Position numbers and translations under genes: made by a program. A DNA stretch of 64,000 nucleotides from an uncultured Erythrobacter sp. Its GTDB lineage: Bacteria > Pseudomonadota > Alphaproteobacteria > Sphingomonadales > Sphingomonadaceae. The notes under the pieces are model-generated. The model had not been told where the DNA came from. It was given only the letters and a program-made list of their open reading frames with translations, and ran no database searches. This document shows positions 1-8,929 of this stretch, piece by piece. The stretch spans positions 1,674,001-1,738,000 of the forward strand of contig CANMZA010000001.1 of NCBI GenBank assembly GCA_947502305.1, given 5' to 3'. Each line of letters begins with the position of its first letter. The stretch's first letter is position 1.

Positions 1-8
1 GATATTGT

Positions 9-1673
9 ATGGGGGTGATCGCCGCTTTTATTGCCGTACTTGCCGCGCCGGCTGCAAATGCCGCGTGGTACGAAGCGCAAAGCGACAATTTCGTCATCTA
101 CGCCGATGATAGCGAGCGTGATATTCGGCGATTTTCCGAAAACCTTGAACGGTATCACCGAGCGATGGAGATCATCACCGGGCGCACCGTTGCCCCGCCC
201 AGCCCGTCAAACCGGGTCGTCATCTTTGTCGTCGGCAATCAGCGCCAATTGCGCCGTGTTCTGGACACAAGAAGCCGGTCCATCGGCGGCATGTATATTC
301 CGCGCGCCGGGGCCAGCCGCGCTTATGTCCAAGACATCCGCAATCGCAGCGGCGGCTATCCGCATTTCTCTACAGTCATTCTCCTACACGAATATGCGCA
401 CCATTTCCTGATCTCGACCTCCCGCTTTGCGATGCCGCGTTGGATGAGCGAAGGGGCGGCGGAGTTTTTTGCTTCGGCAATATTCAACCGCGACGGCAGC
501 ATCTCCATCGGCTTGCCCGCGCAGCACCGCGCGAATGAATTGTATTTTGCCGACCCGGTCAGCGTGCACGAATTGTTCGATCCAGAACTTTACGAAGCGA
601 GACGCGGGCGCGGCTATGATGCGTTTTATGGACGCAGCTGGCTGCTCTATCACTTTTTGCAATTCACCCCGTCACGCACCGGTCAAATGAATGAATATTG
701 GAACAAGGTGCGCGCCGGAGAAAACGGGCTGGAGGCTGCCGAAGAGGTTTTTGGCGATCTCGATGTGTTGCAGCTGGAGGTGGAAAATTACATGCGCAGC
801 CGCGGTCTGCAAAACTTTGGAATTTCCGCGGAAAACCTGCCCATTGGTGAGGTGACATTGCGCCGCCTGTCTCGCGGAGAGGCGGAAATGATGCCGATCC
901 GCATGGCATCGCAGCGCGGCGTCACGCGCGAAAGGGCGCTCGAATTACTAGAAGATGCGCGCGACGTGGCACGCGAATATCCGAGCGATGCCGGTGTCCT
1001 CGCCGCCTTGGCCGAATCCGAATATGATGCAGGCAATGATGCAGAAGCGATAGCCGCCGCAGATGCCGCAATGGCGATCGATCCGGCGCGCACCAACCCC
1101 TATGTGCAAAAAGGCTTCGCCCTGTTTCGCATGGCAGCAGAGGCGGACGATCCAGATGCTGCCTATGCCGCCGCGATGGGCCCAATGCAGGATTTGAACG
1201 CGCGGGAAAATGACCATCCGATCCCGCTAATCTATTTCTATCGCAGCTATATTGAGCGCGGCGAGGAGCCCAGCGACAATGCCCGCGCGGCGCTGGAGCG
1301 GGCAGCGGTGCTCGCGCCGTTTGACCAAAATTTGTGGTTACAAGTGGCGATCATGCAAGCGGGGGAAGGCAAGATCGACATTGCCCGCGCCAGTCTGGAA
1401 CCGCTCACCGCGAACCCGCATGGCGGGCGAACCGCAATTATCGCCAGCGCGATGGTGGAAGCGCTAGAGGATGTGGCGGAAGGAGAGCAATTTGCGCTTG
1501 GCGATCTGCAATCGGCATTGATCGCGAGCATTGCGGAGATGGCTGGCGATGATGAGGAAGAGGGCGAGAAGGAAGGCGGCGAAAAAGGGGCCGATGACAG
1601 CGAGGATGCTGACACCGACCCGGATTCCGAACCCTCTAACCTTGAACCGTTAGAGCCTGACGAGATAGGCTAA
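9..1673 (+). CDS. Secreted gluzincin-like metallopeptidase with TPR repeats
   Basis: The protein begins with a hydrophobic leader ending near A-N-A (residue 18), so export is likely. A zinc-peptidase signature HEYAH lies at residues 127-131 and a possible third ligand occurs in SEGAAE at about residue 148, the HExxH...E layout of gluzincins of the peptidase-MA/DUF1570 type. Residues of about 310-450 are alanine-rich helical pairs typical of TPR repeats, and the last 40 residues are strongly acidic. The leader lacks the usual positive charges before its hydrophobic stretch and the frame stays open to the left edge, so the true start may lie outside the window. The substrate is unknown. The next gene is on the opposite strand, so nothing about an operon can be said. 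Confidence 0.75.
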   Translation: MGVIAAFIAVLAAPAANAAWYEAQSDNFVIYADDSERDIRRFSENLERYHRAMEIITGRTVAPPSPSNRVVIFVVGNQRQLRRVLDTRSRSIGGMYIPRAGASRAYVQDIRNRSGGYPHFSTVILLHEYAHHFLISTSRFAMPRWMSEGAAEFFASAIFNRDGSISIGLPAQHRANELYFADPVSVHELFDPELYEARRGRGYDAFYGRSWLLYHFLQFTPSRTGQMNEYWNKVRAGENGLEAAEEVFGDLDVLQLEVENYMRSRGLQNFGISAENLPIGEVTLRRLSRGEAEMMPIRMASQRGVTRERALELLEDARDVAREYPSDAGVLAALAESEYDAGNDAEAIAAADAAMAIDPARTNPYVQKGFALFRMAAEADDPDAAYAAAMGPMQDLNARENDHPIPLIYFYRSYIERGEEPSDNARAALERAAVLAPFDQNLWLQVAIMQAGEGKIDIARASLEPLTANPHGGRTAIIASAMVEALEDVAEGEQFALGDLQSALIASIAEMAGDDEEEGEKEGGEKGADDSEDADTDPDSEPSNLEPLEPDEIG

Positions 1674-1712
1674 CGCGGCAGAATTAAGCGGCTGGCAAAG
1701 CAGCGAAGCGTC

Positions 1713-2279
1713 TCAGCGCGACATCATCCCGCCGACGATTGAGCCAAGGATGCCGCCAAGCGGTCCTCCACCTTGCGCGCCGCCTTGGGCCGAACCGCCA
1801 GTGGCTTCTTTGGCCATATAACCAGCCACTGCCATTGCCAGGATCGGCAACATTTTCTTGATCATGCCTTCATCTAGGCCAGTCAAAGACGCAACTTCGC
1901 CTGCGACAGAACGGCTCACATCCTTGCTGCCGAAAATGTTGCCGAGAATGTCATTGCCGGGCGCGGTTGGCGTTGGGCTGCTGCCCAAAACCGCATCGAG
2001 CAATCCGCCGCCTAGACCGCCCGCCAGCGCGCCGGCCAAACCGCCCCCGCCTGAACCGCCGCCACCTGAACCGCCGCCCAAAATCGCCCCGGCCAAACTG
2101 CCCAACCCGCCCATCGGGTCAGGTGTGCTCGTTCCGCCGGTTGCGCTGCGGCCCATGCCCGCGACGATCGCAGGCAACAATGCGCCCGCCGCCGTCTTTG
2201 CGGTGTTTTCATCGACGCCCAATTCGCGCGCCATAGATGTGATCGCCCCAGTTTGCTGGAGCATTGCTGCTAAGCTCAT
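1713..2279 (-). CDS. DUF937 family protein, glycine-rich
   Basis: This 188-residue protein has the helical N-terminal half of DUF937/YidB-like proteins (LGVDENTAKTAAGALLPAI at about 20-38), then a glycine/serine-rich linker at about 65-95 and a second helical half ending in a hydrophobic Gly-rich tail. No signal peptide is visible. A strong GGAGG sits about nine bases before the ATG. The function of the family is not known. It lies 24 bp downstream of another DUF937-like gene on the same strand, and the two are probably co-transcribed. The Gly-rich linker looks like low-complexity expansion. Confidence 0.75.
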   Translation of the reverse strand: MSLAAMLQQTGAITSMARELGVDENTAKTAAGALLPAIVAGMGRSATGGTSTPDPMGGLGSLAGAILGGGSGGGGSGGGGLAGALAGGLGGGLLDAVLGSSPTPTAPGNDILGNIFGSKDVSRSVAGEVASLTGLDEGMIKKMLPILAMAVAGYMAKEATGGSAQGGAQGGGPLGGILGSIVGGMMSR

Positions 2280-2303
2280 GCTGTCGCCCTCCTCTTGCGC
2301 GGC

Positions 2304-2666
2304 TTATTTCTTGCCAAACAGGCCCGAGGCCATGCCAGCCAGATCGTTCAGCGGATTGCCGTCGCCATCGCGGTCGAGCATGCTCATAACGCCCGAAAGC
2401 GCCGGGTTTTCCTGCATCTTCGCAGCGATCCCGCCAAGCGCCTCTTCGCCGCCCAATTGCGCGACAATACCGCTCAACGCGCCTGCATCGATACCGGTTT
2501 GCTCTGCTGCCATTTCGACCGTGTCGCCTTCTTTGACGTGCGATGCGCCCAACGCCGTCACGGCCTTTTCCGCCATGGCCGGATCAATGCCGACCTTTTC
2601 CGCGAGGCTGGCGACCGTGTCAGGCGAACCGGCGACTTGTGTCATGATGCTGTCGAGAATGCTCAT
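2304..2666 (-). CDS. Small DUF937-like protein with EF-hand-like loop
   Basis: This 120-residue protein starts at ATG 2666, preceded by AAGGGA; the frame is open further upstream, but that part runs through the pckA terminator and looks non-coding. The core is a string of short helices (VASLAEKVGIDPAMAEKAV at about 18-36) related to DUF937. Near the C-terminus LDRDGDGNPLNDLAG has the spacing of a calcium-binding EF-hand-like loop, which I recall as common in this family. It is first of a two-gene unit with the next DUF937 gene. Its cellular role is unknown. Confidence 0.7.
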   Translation of the reverse strand: MSILDSIMTQVAGSPDTVASLAEKVGIDPAMAEKAVTALGASHVKEGDTVEMAAEQTGIDAGALSGIVAQLGGEEALGGIAAKMQENPALSGVMSMLDRDGDGNPLNDLAGMASGLFGKK

Positions 2667-2719
2667 AATATTGTCCCTTCCAAAAATGCTTGGCCGCAGC
2701 CTAGCGGGTTGCCGCGTTA

Positions 2720-2757
2720 TAAAAAAGGCCCCGCACGGGAAACCATGCGAGGCCTTT
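2720..2757 (-). terminator. Rho-independent terminator of pckA
   Basis: Read on the minus strand, AAAGGCCTCGCA and TGCGGGGCCTTT form a 12-bp stem (one wobble or mismatch) around a short loop, followed by a run of six T. It starts about 75 nt after the pckA stop, so it most likely ends the pckA transcript before the DUF937 pair. Confidence 0.85.
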
Positions 2758-2833
2758 GAAACAAGTTGTAACGCCGCGTAGGCGGACGCCGCCATTACGG
2801 CACCATTACGGCGCGAGAGCGGACGGAGCCGCC

Positions 2834-4441
2834 TTATGCAGCAACCGGCGCGGCTTGGCGGACGCCTTCGTCAACATGCGCCTCAAATTCGGCGAAATTG
2901 TCGATGAATAACTGCACCAATTTGGCCGCCGTCGCATCATATTCGCCTTTATCGGCCCATGTGCTGCGCGGATCGAGGATCGTTTGGTCGATCTCGGCAT
3001 TGCTGAGCACCGGCACATTCACCGGAACTTCAAAGCCGAAATTGGCGTCTTCGCGGAATTCCACGCATTCCAAATCGCCATCAAGCGCGGCGTTGAGCAG
3101 CGCGCGCGTTGCCTTGATCGGCATACGGTTGCCGGTGCCATATTTGCCGCCGGTCCAACCGGTGTTGAGCAGCCAGCATTGCACTTGCCCCTTGGCGATG
3201 CGTTCTTTGAGCAGATTGCCGTAAACGCTGGGATGGCGCGGCATGAAAGGCGCGCCGAAGCAGGTGGAAAACGTCGCCTCAGGCTCCGTCACGCCAATCT
3301 CTGTGCCCGCAACCTTGGCGGTGTACCCCGATAGGAAGTGGTACATCGCCTGTTCCGGCGTCAATTTCGCGATCGGAGGCAGAACACCGAACGCATCCGC
3401 CGTCAGCATCACAATATTCGACGGCACCGGGCCAAGATTATCGGCGCTGGTATTGGGAATAAAATCAATTGGATACGCACCGCGCGTGTTCTCCGCGAGG
3501 GTGTTGTCGTCGAAATCCAATTCCCGCGTTTCCGGGTCCATCACGACATTTTCCAGCACCGTGCCAAACCGGCGGGTGGTGGCGTAAATCTCTGGCTCTG
3601 CTTCTTCGGAAAGGCGGATCATCTTAGCATAACAGCCGCCTTCAAAGTTAAACACCGCAGTATCGGACCAGCCATGTTCGTCATCGCCGATCAAAGTGCG
3701 CGAGGCATCGGCGGACAAGGTGGTCTTGCCTGTCCCCGAAAGGCCAAAGAACACCGCCGTTTTGCCATCCGCGCTGATATTGCTGGAACAATGCATCGGC
3801 ATCACGCCTTTTGCAGGCAGCAGGTAATTGAGAATGCCGAAGACGCTCTTCTTCATCTCGCCTGCATATTTGGTGCCGCCGATCAGGATCAATTTTTCGG
3901 TCAAATTGACCGCAATCACGGTTTCGGAATTGGTGCCGTGACGCGCCGGATCGGCCTTAAAGCTCGGCAGGTCGATGATGGTGTATTCAGGCGCAATATC
4001 CGCCAGCTCATCCGCAGTCGGGCGCACCAACATCGTGCGGATAAACAGATTGTGCCACGCCAATTCATTAATCACCCGCACATTCACGCGGTGATCGGGC
4101 TGCGATCCGCCGAAAAGATCGGCGACATACAATGTCTCTTTATCCCCAAGCGCCGTCAAAAAATCGGCCTTTAGCGCGGCAAAATGATCCGGCGTCATCG
4201 ACGCATTGACCTTGCCCCACCACACAGTGTCCTCAGTCGTCGCATCGCGGACGATAAATTTGTCCTTCGCACTGCGCCCGGTTTTTGCGCCGGTTTGCAC
4301 GACCAAAGCGCCGTGTTTTGACAAGGCACCTTCCTCCGCCGCGATCGACGCCTCTACCAATGCTGAGGTACCAAGGTTGGAATGGATGTCGGCCTTGGTT
4401 TCAATACCTTGGGCAGCGAGCGAGTGAGCGAGGGGGATCAA
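2834..4441 (-). CDS. pckA: Phosphoenolpyruvate carboxykinase (ATP)
   Basis: It converts oxaloacetate and ATP to phosphoenolpyruvate, CO2 and ADP in the cytoplasm, the first committed step of gluconeogenesis. The 535 residues are the normal length. The kinase-1a P-loop GLSGTGKT is at residues 233-240, and metal- and substrate-binding stretches such as [12 protein letters not shown] and MHCSSN precede it. The start is TTG at 4441, chosen because AGGAG lies eight bases upstream and the protein lines up with the family from there. pckA diverges from chvI across a structured 449-bp gap. In rhizobia ChvI/ChvG and pckA neighbour each other, so joint control with carbon supply is plausible. A 12-bp-stem terminator follows the gene. 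Confidence 0.97.
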   Translation of the reverse strand: MIPLAHSLAAQGIETKADIHSNLGTSALVEASIAAEEGALSKHGALVVQTGAKTGRSAKDKFIVRDATTEDTVWWGKVNASMTPDHFAALKADFLTALGDKETLYVADLFGGSQPDHRVNVRVINELAWHNLFIRTMLVRPTADELADIAPEYTIIDLPSFKADPARHGTNSETVIAVNLTEKLILIGGTKYAGEMKKSVFGILNYLLPAKGVMPMHCSSNISADGKTAVFFGLSGTGKTTLSADASRTLIGDDEHGWSDTAVFNFEGGCYAKMIRLSEEAEPEIYATTRRFGTVLENVVMDPETRELDFDDNTLAENTRGAYPIDFIPNTSADNLGPVPSNIVMLTADAFGVLPPIAKLTPEQAMYHFLSGYTAKVAGTEIGVTEPEATFSTCFGAPFMPRHPSVYGNLLKERIAKGQVQCWLLNTGWTGGKYGTGNRMPIKATRALLNAALDGDLECVEFREDANFGFEVPVNVPVLSNAEIDQTILDPRSTWADKGEYDATAAKLVQLFIDNFAEFEAHVDEGVRQAAPVAA

Positions 4442-4608
4442 CGTGGCTTCTCCTAATACCTAGAATTTCAAGAGCATAAATTTCTGGCAAAGGGCCCGCG
4501 CAAAAGGGCTTTAAAAAGCGCCCTCAAAAAGCAGGAAGCGCCGCGATTCGGTCGCGGTCACACTGTCCCAATCCCGCGCGGGACATAGATGCTGGACCCC
4601 ACCCCGTC

Positions 4609-4651
4609 AAACCGCCCTGCGGGCTGTAACCCGCAGAAGTCTGCGGTTTTT
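4609..4651 (+). terminator. Terminator-like hairpin with overlapping alternative stem
   Basis: CCGCAG (4631-4636) and CTGCGG (4641-4646) form a perfect stem with loop AAGT followed by TTTTT, a canonical intrinsic terminator on the plus strand. The left arm is also the right arm of a competing perfect 7-bp hairpin, CTGCGGG (4617-4623) with CCCGCAG (4630-4636). An outer AAACCGC/GCGGTTT pair (4609-4615, 4643-4649) can close over the competing hairpin. The arrangement is either the end of a small plus-strand RNA or an attenuator in a long chvI leader. Confidence 0.6.
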
Positions 4652-4738
4652 GCCATACCAATGTGCCAGTTTAATTGGTCTTATACTTTGGCAGACTGCA
4701 AAATTACGGCGACCGCGCGGCGGCAAAATCGCACTTTC

Positions 4739-4810
4739 GTCAAAGGCTGTCTCAAAGGTCATCTCTGGGGTTAACTCTGGGGTTATCTCAGCGGTTATCT
4801 CAGCGGTTAT
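4739..4810. repeat. Degenerate 12-bp tandem repeat array before chvI
   Basis: Four clear head-to-tail 12-mers run from 4763: CTCTGGGGTTAA, CTCTGGGGTTAT, CTCAGCGGTTAT, CTCAGCGGTTAT. Two more degenerate units precede them, CTCAAAGGTCAT (4751-4762, 9 of 12 matches to the last unit) and GTCAAAGGCTGT (4739-4750). The array ends 80 bp before the chvI start. Direct repeats close to one helical turn per unit suggest a cooperative protein-binding site, but replication slippage is an alternative. Confidence 0.8.
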
Positions 4811-4890
4811 CTGGCCACCATCAGACACATTGTTTCGGCGCGGCAAACTCGCTAGACCCGGTGCAACAATTTTTGGGATCAGGAAAACCA

Positions 4891-5679
4891 ATGAGCGCTC
4901 AGATCAGCGACGTGCCAGAGGGCAGCCCCGCCCCCGACCAAAGGCCGAGCGCGCCAGCAAAATCCGATTCCATCGAGATCGCTCTGGTCGATGATGATCG
5001 CAATATTCTGACCACGGTTTCGATTGCCCTGCAGGCAGAAGGATTTGTTACGCGGCTCTATTCAGACGGCGAAACGGCCTTGAAAGCGTTGGTTGAGAAC
5101 CCGCCCGATTTGGCTGTGTTTGATATCAAAATGCCAAAAATGGACGGGCTGGAATTGCTGCGCCGGGTGCGCGCACATGGCCCTTTGCCGGTGATTTTTC
5201 TGACCAGTAAAGACGACGAAGCGGATGAAGAGGTTGGGTTGGAACTGGGCGCGGATGATTACATCGCCAAACCGTTTAGCCTGCGCCTGCTGACCGCGCG
5301 TATCCGCGCAATTTTGCGCCGGGCAGAACCGGACCGTGCGCTTGGGATCGAAACAAGCGCGCCGGAACCCGCGCATCCCAAGATTGACCGCGGGCGTTTG
5401 TATATGGACCCCGCCCGCCACCATGTGACGTGGAACGATTTACCGGTTAGCCTGACGGTCACAGAATTTCTGATCCTAGAGGCGCTGGCCGCGCGGCCTG
5501 GTGTTATTAAAAGCCGCAATCAATTGATGGATGCCGCTTATCCCGACGATATCTTCGTCGATGATCGCACCGTCGATAGCCACATCAAACGTATGCGCCG
5601 CAAATTTCGGGTGGTGGATGGCGAATTTGGCGCTATCGAAACGCTTTATGGGGCGGGATACAGTTTCACCGATGGCTGA
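4891..5679 (+). CDS. chvI: ChvI-type response regulator
   Basis: A cytoplasmic OmpR-class transcription factor of 262 residues. The receiver domain (about 28-145) has the acidic pocket VDDD at 33-36, the phospho-acceptor Asp78 in [11 protein letters not shown], and Lys127 in AKPFS. A winged-helix DNA-binding domain follows (about 160-262) with the expected R-T-V-D-S-H-I-K-R recognition helix. The chosen ATG gives a 25-residue N-terminal tail before the receiver; the frame is open further upstream but enters the 12-bp repeats. It is the first gene of an operon with its kinase chvG 17 bp downstream. In rhizobia the pair controls envelope, acid and symbiosis genes; here the targets are not known. 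Confidence 0.93.
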   Translation: MSAQISDVPEGSPAPDQRPSAPAKSDSIEIALVDDDRNILTTVSIALQAEGFVTRLYSDGETALKALVENPPDLAVFDIKMPKMDGLELLRRVRAHGPLPVIFLTSKDDEADEEVGLELGADDYIAKPFSLRLLTARIRAILRRAEPDRALGIETSAPEPAHPKIDRGRLYMDPARHHVTWNDLPVSLTVTEFLILEALAARPGVIKSRNQLMDAAYPDDIFVDDRTVDSHIKRMRRKFRVVDGEFGAIETLYGAGYSFTDG

Positions 5680-5696
5680 TACCCTGACGGGCGCTC

Positions 5697-7268
5697 ATGC
5701 CTGATACCGATAACATTCTGGAACTGGCCGCCACTGGCGAGGAACGCCTCAGTTTTACCGGGCGGTTCTCGCTCACTGCGCGCATTTTGATTGTGAATAT
5801 CCTGCCGCTCGCGCTGCTGTCTGGCGGACTGTTTTACCTCGACACGTACCGCACGCAATTGCTGGATGAACGCTTCAAACTCGCCCGGATTGAGGCGCAG
5901 ATCACAGCAGAGGCCTTGGCCGGAGCGACGCGCGAGCGACAAGAGGCATTGCTCGTACAAATCGGCAGCGAGCAAGGCATGCGGATGCGGATGTTCGATG
6001 CCGAGGGGCTGTTATGGGCGGACAGTTTCGCGCTGGCAGAGCCCGCCTTTGAATTTGACGATATCAGCGATGATGGATGGGAAGAACGCTGGGCCCGGTG
6101 GCTCGATCACACGATTGACGCCATCGTCAGCGCGCAGGACGCCCCTGCCTATATCGAACCAGAGGCCCAGACCGCCGATGGTTTCCCAGAATTGGTCGAT
6201 GCACGCGAAGAAGGCGTGAGCCAGATCCGGCTTTACGAATGGCTCGATGGCACCCCAGTGATCACCGCCGCCGCGCCGGTCGGCTTGCGGGGCGCGACGT
6301 TGCACACTGTGCGCAATGCCGTCGACATAACCGAAAGCGTCCGCTCCGCACGGTCGGCCTTGGTTATCGCGGTGCTGGTCGTGCTCTTCGCATCCGCTTT
6401 GCTATCCCTATATTTGGCGCGCACCATCGTCAGCCCGCTGCAACTGCTCGCCCGTGCCGCGCAAAAGGTGCGTCAAGGCCGCGAACGCGATGTCGAAGTG
6501 CCCCGCCTGCCAGAACGCAGCGATGAGATCGGGCAGCTCGCCCGCTCTGTCTCTGATATGACGTCGGCCCTGCGTCAGCGGATTGATGCGGTCGACAGTT
6601 TCGCCGCCGATGTGGCGCATGAGATTAAGAACCCGCTGGCCAGCCTGCGCAGCGCGGTGGAGTCCCTACCCAAAGTCGAAGACCCCGATTTGCGCCGCGA
6701 GCTGGAGCAAATCGCCACCCATGATGTGCGCCGGATTGACCGCCTCGTCAGTGAGATTTCCGATGCCAGCCGGATCGATTCTGAAATGTCGCGCGCCACA
6801 TTGGAACGGATCGATATGGCTGATCTGGTGCGCGCCATCATTGGCAGCCGCGAAAACCGCGCAGAAAACCACGATCACCGCATTGCATTGGAAACGCGCG
6901 GCTTTGCCGCGCAGGTCCAAGGCGTCGGCGCGCGGCTGGAACGGGTGGTGGAAAACCTGTTCGATAATGCTGTCTCGTTTTCTCCGCCAGAGGCGCCGAT
7001 CGAAGTGATGATCGACAATGACGGCGAATGGGTGACGGTAACGGTGCGCGATTCTGGCCCCGGCATCCCAGAAGGCGCGCGTGAAAAAGTGTTCCAGCGC
7101 TTTCACTCTGACCGCCCCTTGGCCGAGGATTTTGGCAACCATTCCGGCCTTGGCTTGGCAATTGCGCGCTCGATTGTGGAGGCGCATGACGGCTCGCTCC
7201 ATGCTGAGGCGCGGCCCGATGGCTTGCCGGGGGCGTGTTTGCAAATACGCCTGCCAGCGGCGGCTTAA
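5697..7268 (+). CDS. chvG: ChvG/ExoS-type sensor histidine kinase
   Basis: A 523-residue inner-membrane kinase that should phosphorylate ChvI. TM1 is at about 28-48 (ILIVNILPLALLSGGLFYL), a periplasmic sensor domain of about 170 residues follows, TM2 is at about 220-240, then HAMP (240-295), the phospho-acceptor His308 in DVAHEIKNP, and a HATPase domain with N-box ENLFDNAV and G1 box DSGPGIP. Length and the TM1 sequence match alphaproteobacterial ChvG. In Sinorhizobium the periplasmic regulator ExoR represses this kinase; no exoR is visible in this window. Confidence 0.93.
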   Translation: MPDTDNILELAATGEERLSFTGRFSLTARILIVNILPLALLSGGLFYLDTYRTQLLDERFKLARIEAQITAEALAGATRERQEALLVQIGSEQGMRMRMFDAEGLLWADSFALAEPAFEFDDISDDGWEERWARWLDHTIDAIVSAQDAPAYIEPEAQTADGFPELVDAREEGVSQIRLYEWLDGTPVITAAAPVGLRGATLHTVRNAVDITESVRSARSALVIAVLVVLFASALLSLYLARTIVSPLQLLARAAQKVRQGRERDVEVPRLPERSDEIGQLARSVSDMTSALRQRIDAVDSFAADVAHEIKNPLASLRSAVESLPKVEDPDLRRELEQIATHDVRRIDRLVSEISDASRIDSEMSRATLERIDMADLVRAIIGSRENRAENHDHRIALETRGFAAQVQGVGARLERVVENLFDNAVSFSPPEAPIEVMIDNDGEWVTVTVRDSGPGIPEGAREKVFQRFHSDRPLAEDFGNHSGLGLAIARSIVEAHDGSLHAEARPDGLPGACLQIRLPAAA

Positions 7269-7286
7269 GCGAGAGCCGGGGCAAGT

Positions 7287-7757
7287 ATGGCGCAGGCGCC
7301 CTCAATCGTGTTTCAGGCCAGCACCGTTGTGATCGCAGGCCGCGCCTTGGCGATTGAAGGGCCGCCCGGCAGCGGCAAATCCACGCTGGCTTTGGCATTG
7401 ATTGATCGCGGCGCGCAGCTGATCGGTGATGATGGCGTGACCTTAACCCGGAAACCCGCCGGTGGCGGCAATGCGATCATCGCCAGTCAGCCACCCAATA
7501 TTGCGGGCCTTGTCGAAGTACACGGCGTTGGCATCCTTACCGTTCCGATCGCCCCGCCCGCGCCGCTGGCTTTGGTTTTGACGCTAGGCAGCGCGCTAGG
7601 CAGCGAGGTCGCGGGACGAATTGAGCGTTTGCCCGAACAAGTGCCTATGCGCGATTTTCTCGGGGTCGATATTCCTTGCCTGCCCTTTGCCCCCGGAACA
7701 ATCGCGCCCGCATTGCGCGCGGAATGGGCACTGTCACTGCATGGATTGGATGGCTAA
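7287..7757 (+). CDS. hprK: HPr kinase/phosphorylase, short form
   Basis: It phosphorylates or dephosphorylates a serine of HPr using ATP or phosphate. The protein has 156 residues and holds only the catalytic domain: the P-loop GPPGSGKS is at 25-32, followed by GDDGVTL and a segment that should carry the capping and K3-type motifs. Alphaproteobacterial HprK proteins generally lack the N-terminal half found in Firmicutes, so the short length is normal and not a truncation. It lies 18 bp after chvG and upstream of rapZ, EIIA and HPr, the usual alphaproteobacterial arrangement linking nitrogen/carbon PTS signalling to ChvG/ChvI. Confidence 0.9.
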   Translation: MAQAPSIVFQASTVVIAGRALAIEGPPGSGKSTLALALIDRGAQLIGDDGVTLTRKPAGGGNAIIASQPPNIAGLVEVHGVGILTVPIAPPAPLALVLTLGSALGSEVAGRIERLPEQVPMRDFLGVDIPCLPFAPGTIAPALRAEWALSLHGLDG

Positions 7758-7855
7758 GGGCGTCCCGGTGCTGTCACAGCTCACAGCAGCTAACCACAGC
7801 TGTTTGACGAATTCACCTTCCCTTCCCGGCTCCAAAGCGCAACAACCGCCGCGCT

Positions 7856-8842
7856 ATGGAAGACTCGCCCGCAACACCGCCCTCCGGCAACCAATCCGCC
7901 AGTGATACGTCCGGCCAAGAAAAGCAGGCCGAAAAGCAGCGCCTGTTACTGGTCACAGGCCTGTCTGGTGCGGGCAAATCGACTGCGCTCGATGTGCTGG
8001 AGGATTTGGGCTGGGAAACCATCGACAATTTCCCGGTGCGCTTGCTCGACCGCCTCGTGGCGGAACCGGAAGATGGCTCCACTGGCACGCGCGCGCCGCT
8101 CGCGATTGGCTTTGATTCGCGCACCAGAGGCTTCGTACCAAGCGAAATGATTGCTTTAGTCAAAGACCTCGCCGCGCGCGACGATTTGGCGCTGACTTTT
8201 ATGTTCATTGATTGCGCCGGCGGAGAATTGGAGCGGCGCTATAACGAAACCCGCCGCCGCCATCCCATGGCCCAAGGCCGCACCGTGCAAGACGGCATCG
8301 CAGCAGAGCGCGAATTGCTCGAACCCCTGCGCCGCTGGGCCGAAATCGTGATCGACACATCCGCAATGGCCAGCAATGAATTGCAGGCGCATGTCCGCGA
8401 AGTGTTTGGCGATCAGACGAGCGCGGAAATGACGCTCACCGTCTCCAGCTTTGGTTTTGCGCGCGGGATGCCGCCGCTGGCCGATCTGGTGTTTGATATG
8501 CGTTTTCTGGATAATCCGCACTGGATCGCAGGGCTGCGCGAATTGACCGGACGCGATGCCGCCGTTGGTGATCACATCGAAACCGACCCGGCATTTCACA
8601 CCGCCTTTGGCCAGATCCGCGATCTGCTTTTAACCGTGTTGCCGCGCTACGCCGCGCAAGGCAAAGCCTATGTCCACATCGCCTTTGGCTGTACCGGAGG
8701 GAGACACCGCTCTGTCTTCACCGCGGAACGTATGGCCGGGGACTTGCGCGGGGCAGGATTTTCGCCCACTGTTCGGCACCGCAATTTGGCCTCCCGCGCT
8801 GCTGATGAAATAGAAGGCAAAAGGGCGAAAGATGGGCGTTGA
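7856..8842 (+). CDS. rapZ: RapZ-type nucleotide-binding protein (YvcJ/YhbJ family)
   Basis: A 328-residue cytoplasmic protein. The N-terminal P-loop TGLSGAGKST is at about 34-43, followed by a switch with D-N-F-P, and the conserved C-terminal IAFGCTGGRHRSV segment at about 280-292 matches the phosphate/metabolite-binding part of RapZ. In enterobacteria RapZ is an RNA adapter that guides RNase E to the GlmZ small RNA and senses glucosamine-6-phosphate. Whether this RNA role applies in alphaproteobacteria is not established. The first 25 residues are a polar tail not shared with the family, so the start could be somewhat internal. Confidence 0.9.
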   Translation: MEDSPATPPSGNQSASDTSGQEKQAEKQRLLLVTGLSGAGKSTALDVLEDLGWETIDNFPVRLLDRLVAEPEDGSTGTRAPLAIGFDSRTRGFVPSEMIALVKDLAARDDLALTFMFIDCAGGELERRYNETRRRHPMAQGRTVQDGIAAERELLEPLRRWAEIVIDTSAMASNELQAHVREVFGDQTSAEMTLTVSSFGFARGMPPLADLVFDMRFLDNPHWIAGLRELTGRDAAVGDHIETDPAFHTAFGQIRDLLLTVLPRYAAQGKAYVHIAFGCTGGRHRSVFTAERMAGDLRGAGFSPTVRHRNLASRAADEIEGKRAKDGR

Positions 8843-8929
8843 ATTTGCGTTGACTGTCAAGGTCTTGAGTGTGGTGGGTTTGAATGTCGCGGGCGTTTTC
8901 GCCGCAGAATTAACGGATTGAATTCACGT

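Larger units (their letters stand above)
4442..4890. other. 449-bp divergent intergenic region pckA/chvI
   Basis: No convincing gene is present. Reading left to right it holds a perfect 6-bp hairpin (4541-4557, CCGCGA/TCGCGG), a GTCCC/GGGAC hairpin (4565-4584), a terminator-like hairpin set with a T-tract (4609-4651), an ACCAAT/ATTGGT inverted repeat with an 11-bp spacer (4657-4679), and a tandem array of degenerate 12-bp repeats (4739-4810). Promoters for both flanking genes must lie here, but I could not pick out convincing -35/-10 pairs by eye. Confidence 0.7.

Noticed and set aside
1858..2781. Long open frame on the plus strand opposite the DUF937 genes (307 codons)
   Set aside because: It is a GC-skew shadow: Pro/Ala/Ser-rich, no ribosome site, and both opposite genes have recognisable family sequence.
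4607..4891. 94-codon minus-strand frame with an I-T-A-E/P-E-M-T repeat
   Set aside because: The repeat is just the translation of the 12-bp DNA array; there is no ribosome site and it covers the terminator hairpin.
7287..7757. HprK as a truncated pseudogene
   Set aside because: The short length is normal for alphaproteobacterial HprK and the P-loop is intact.
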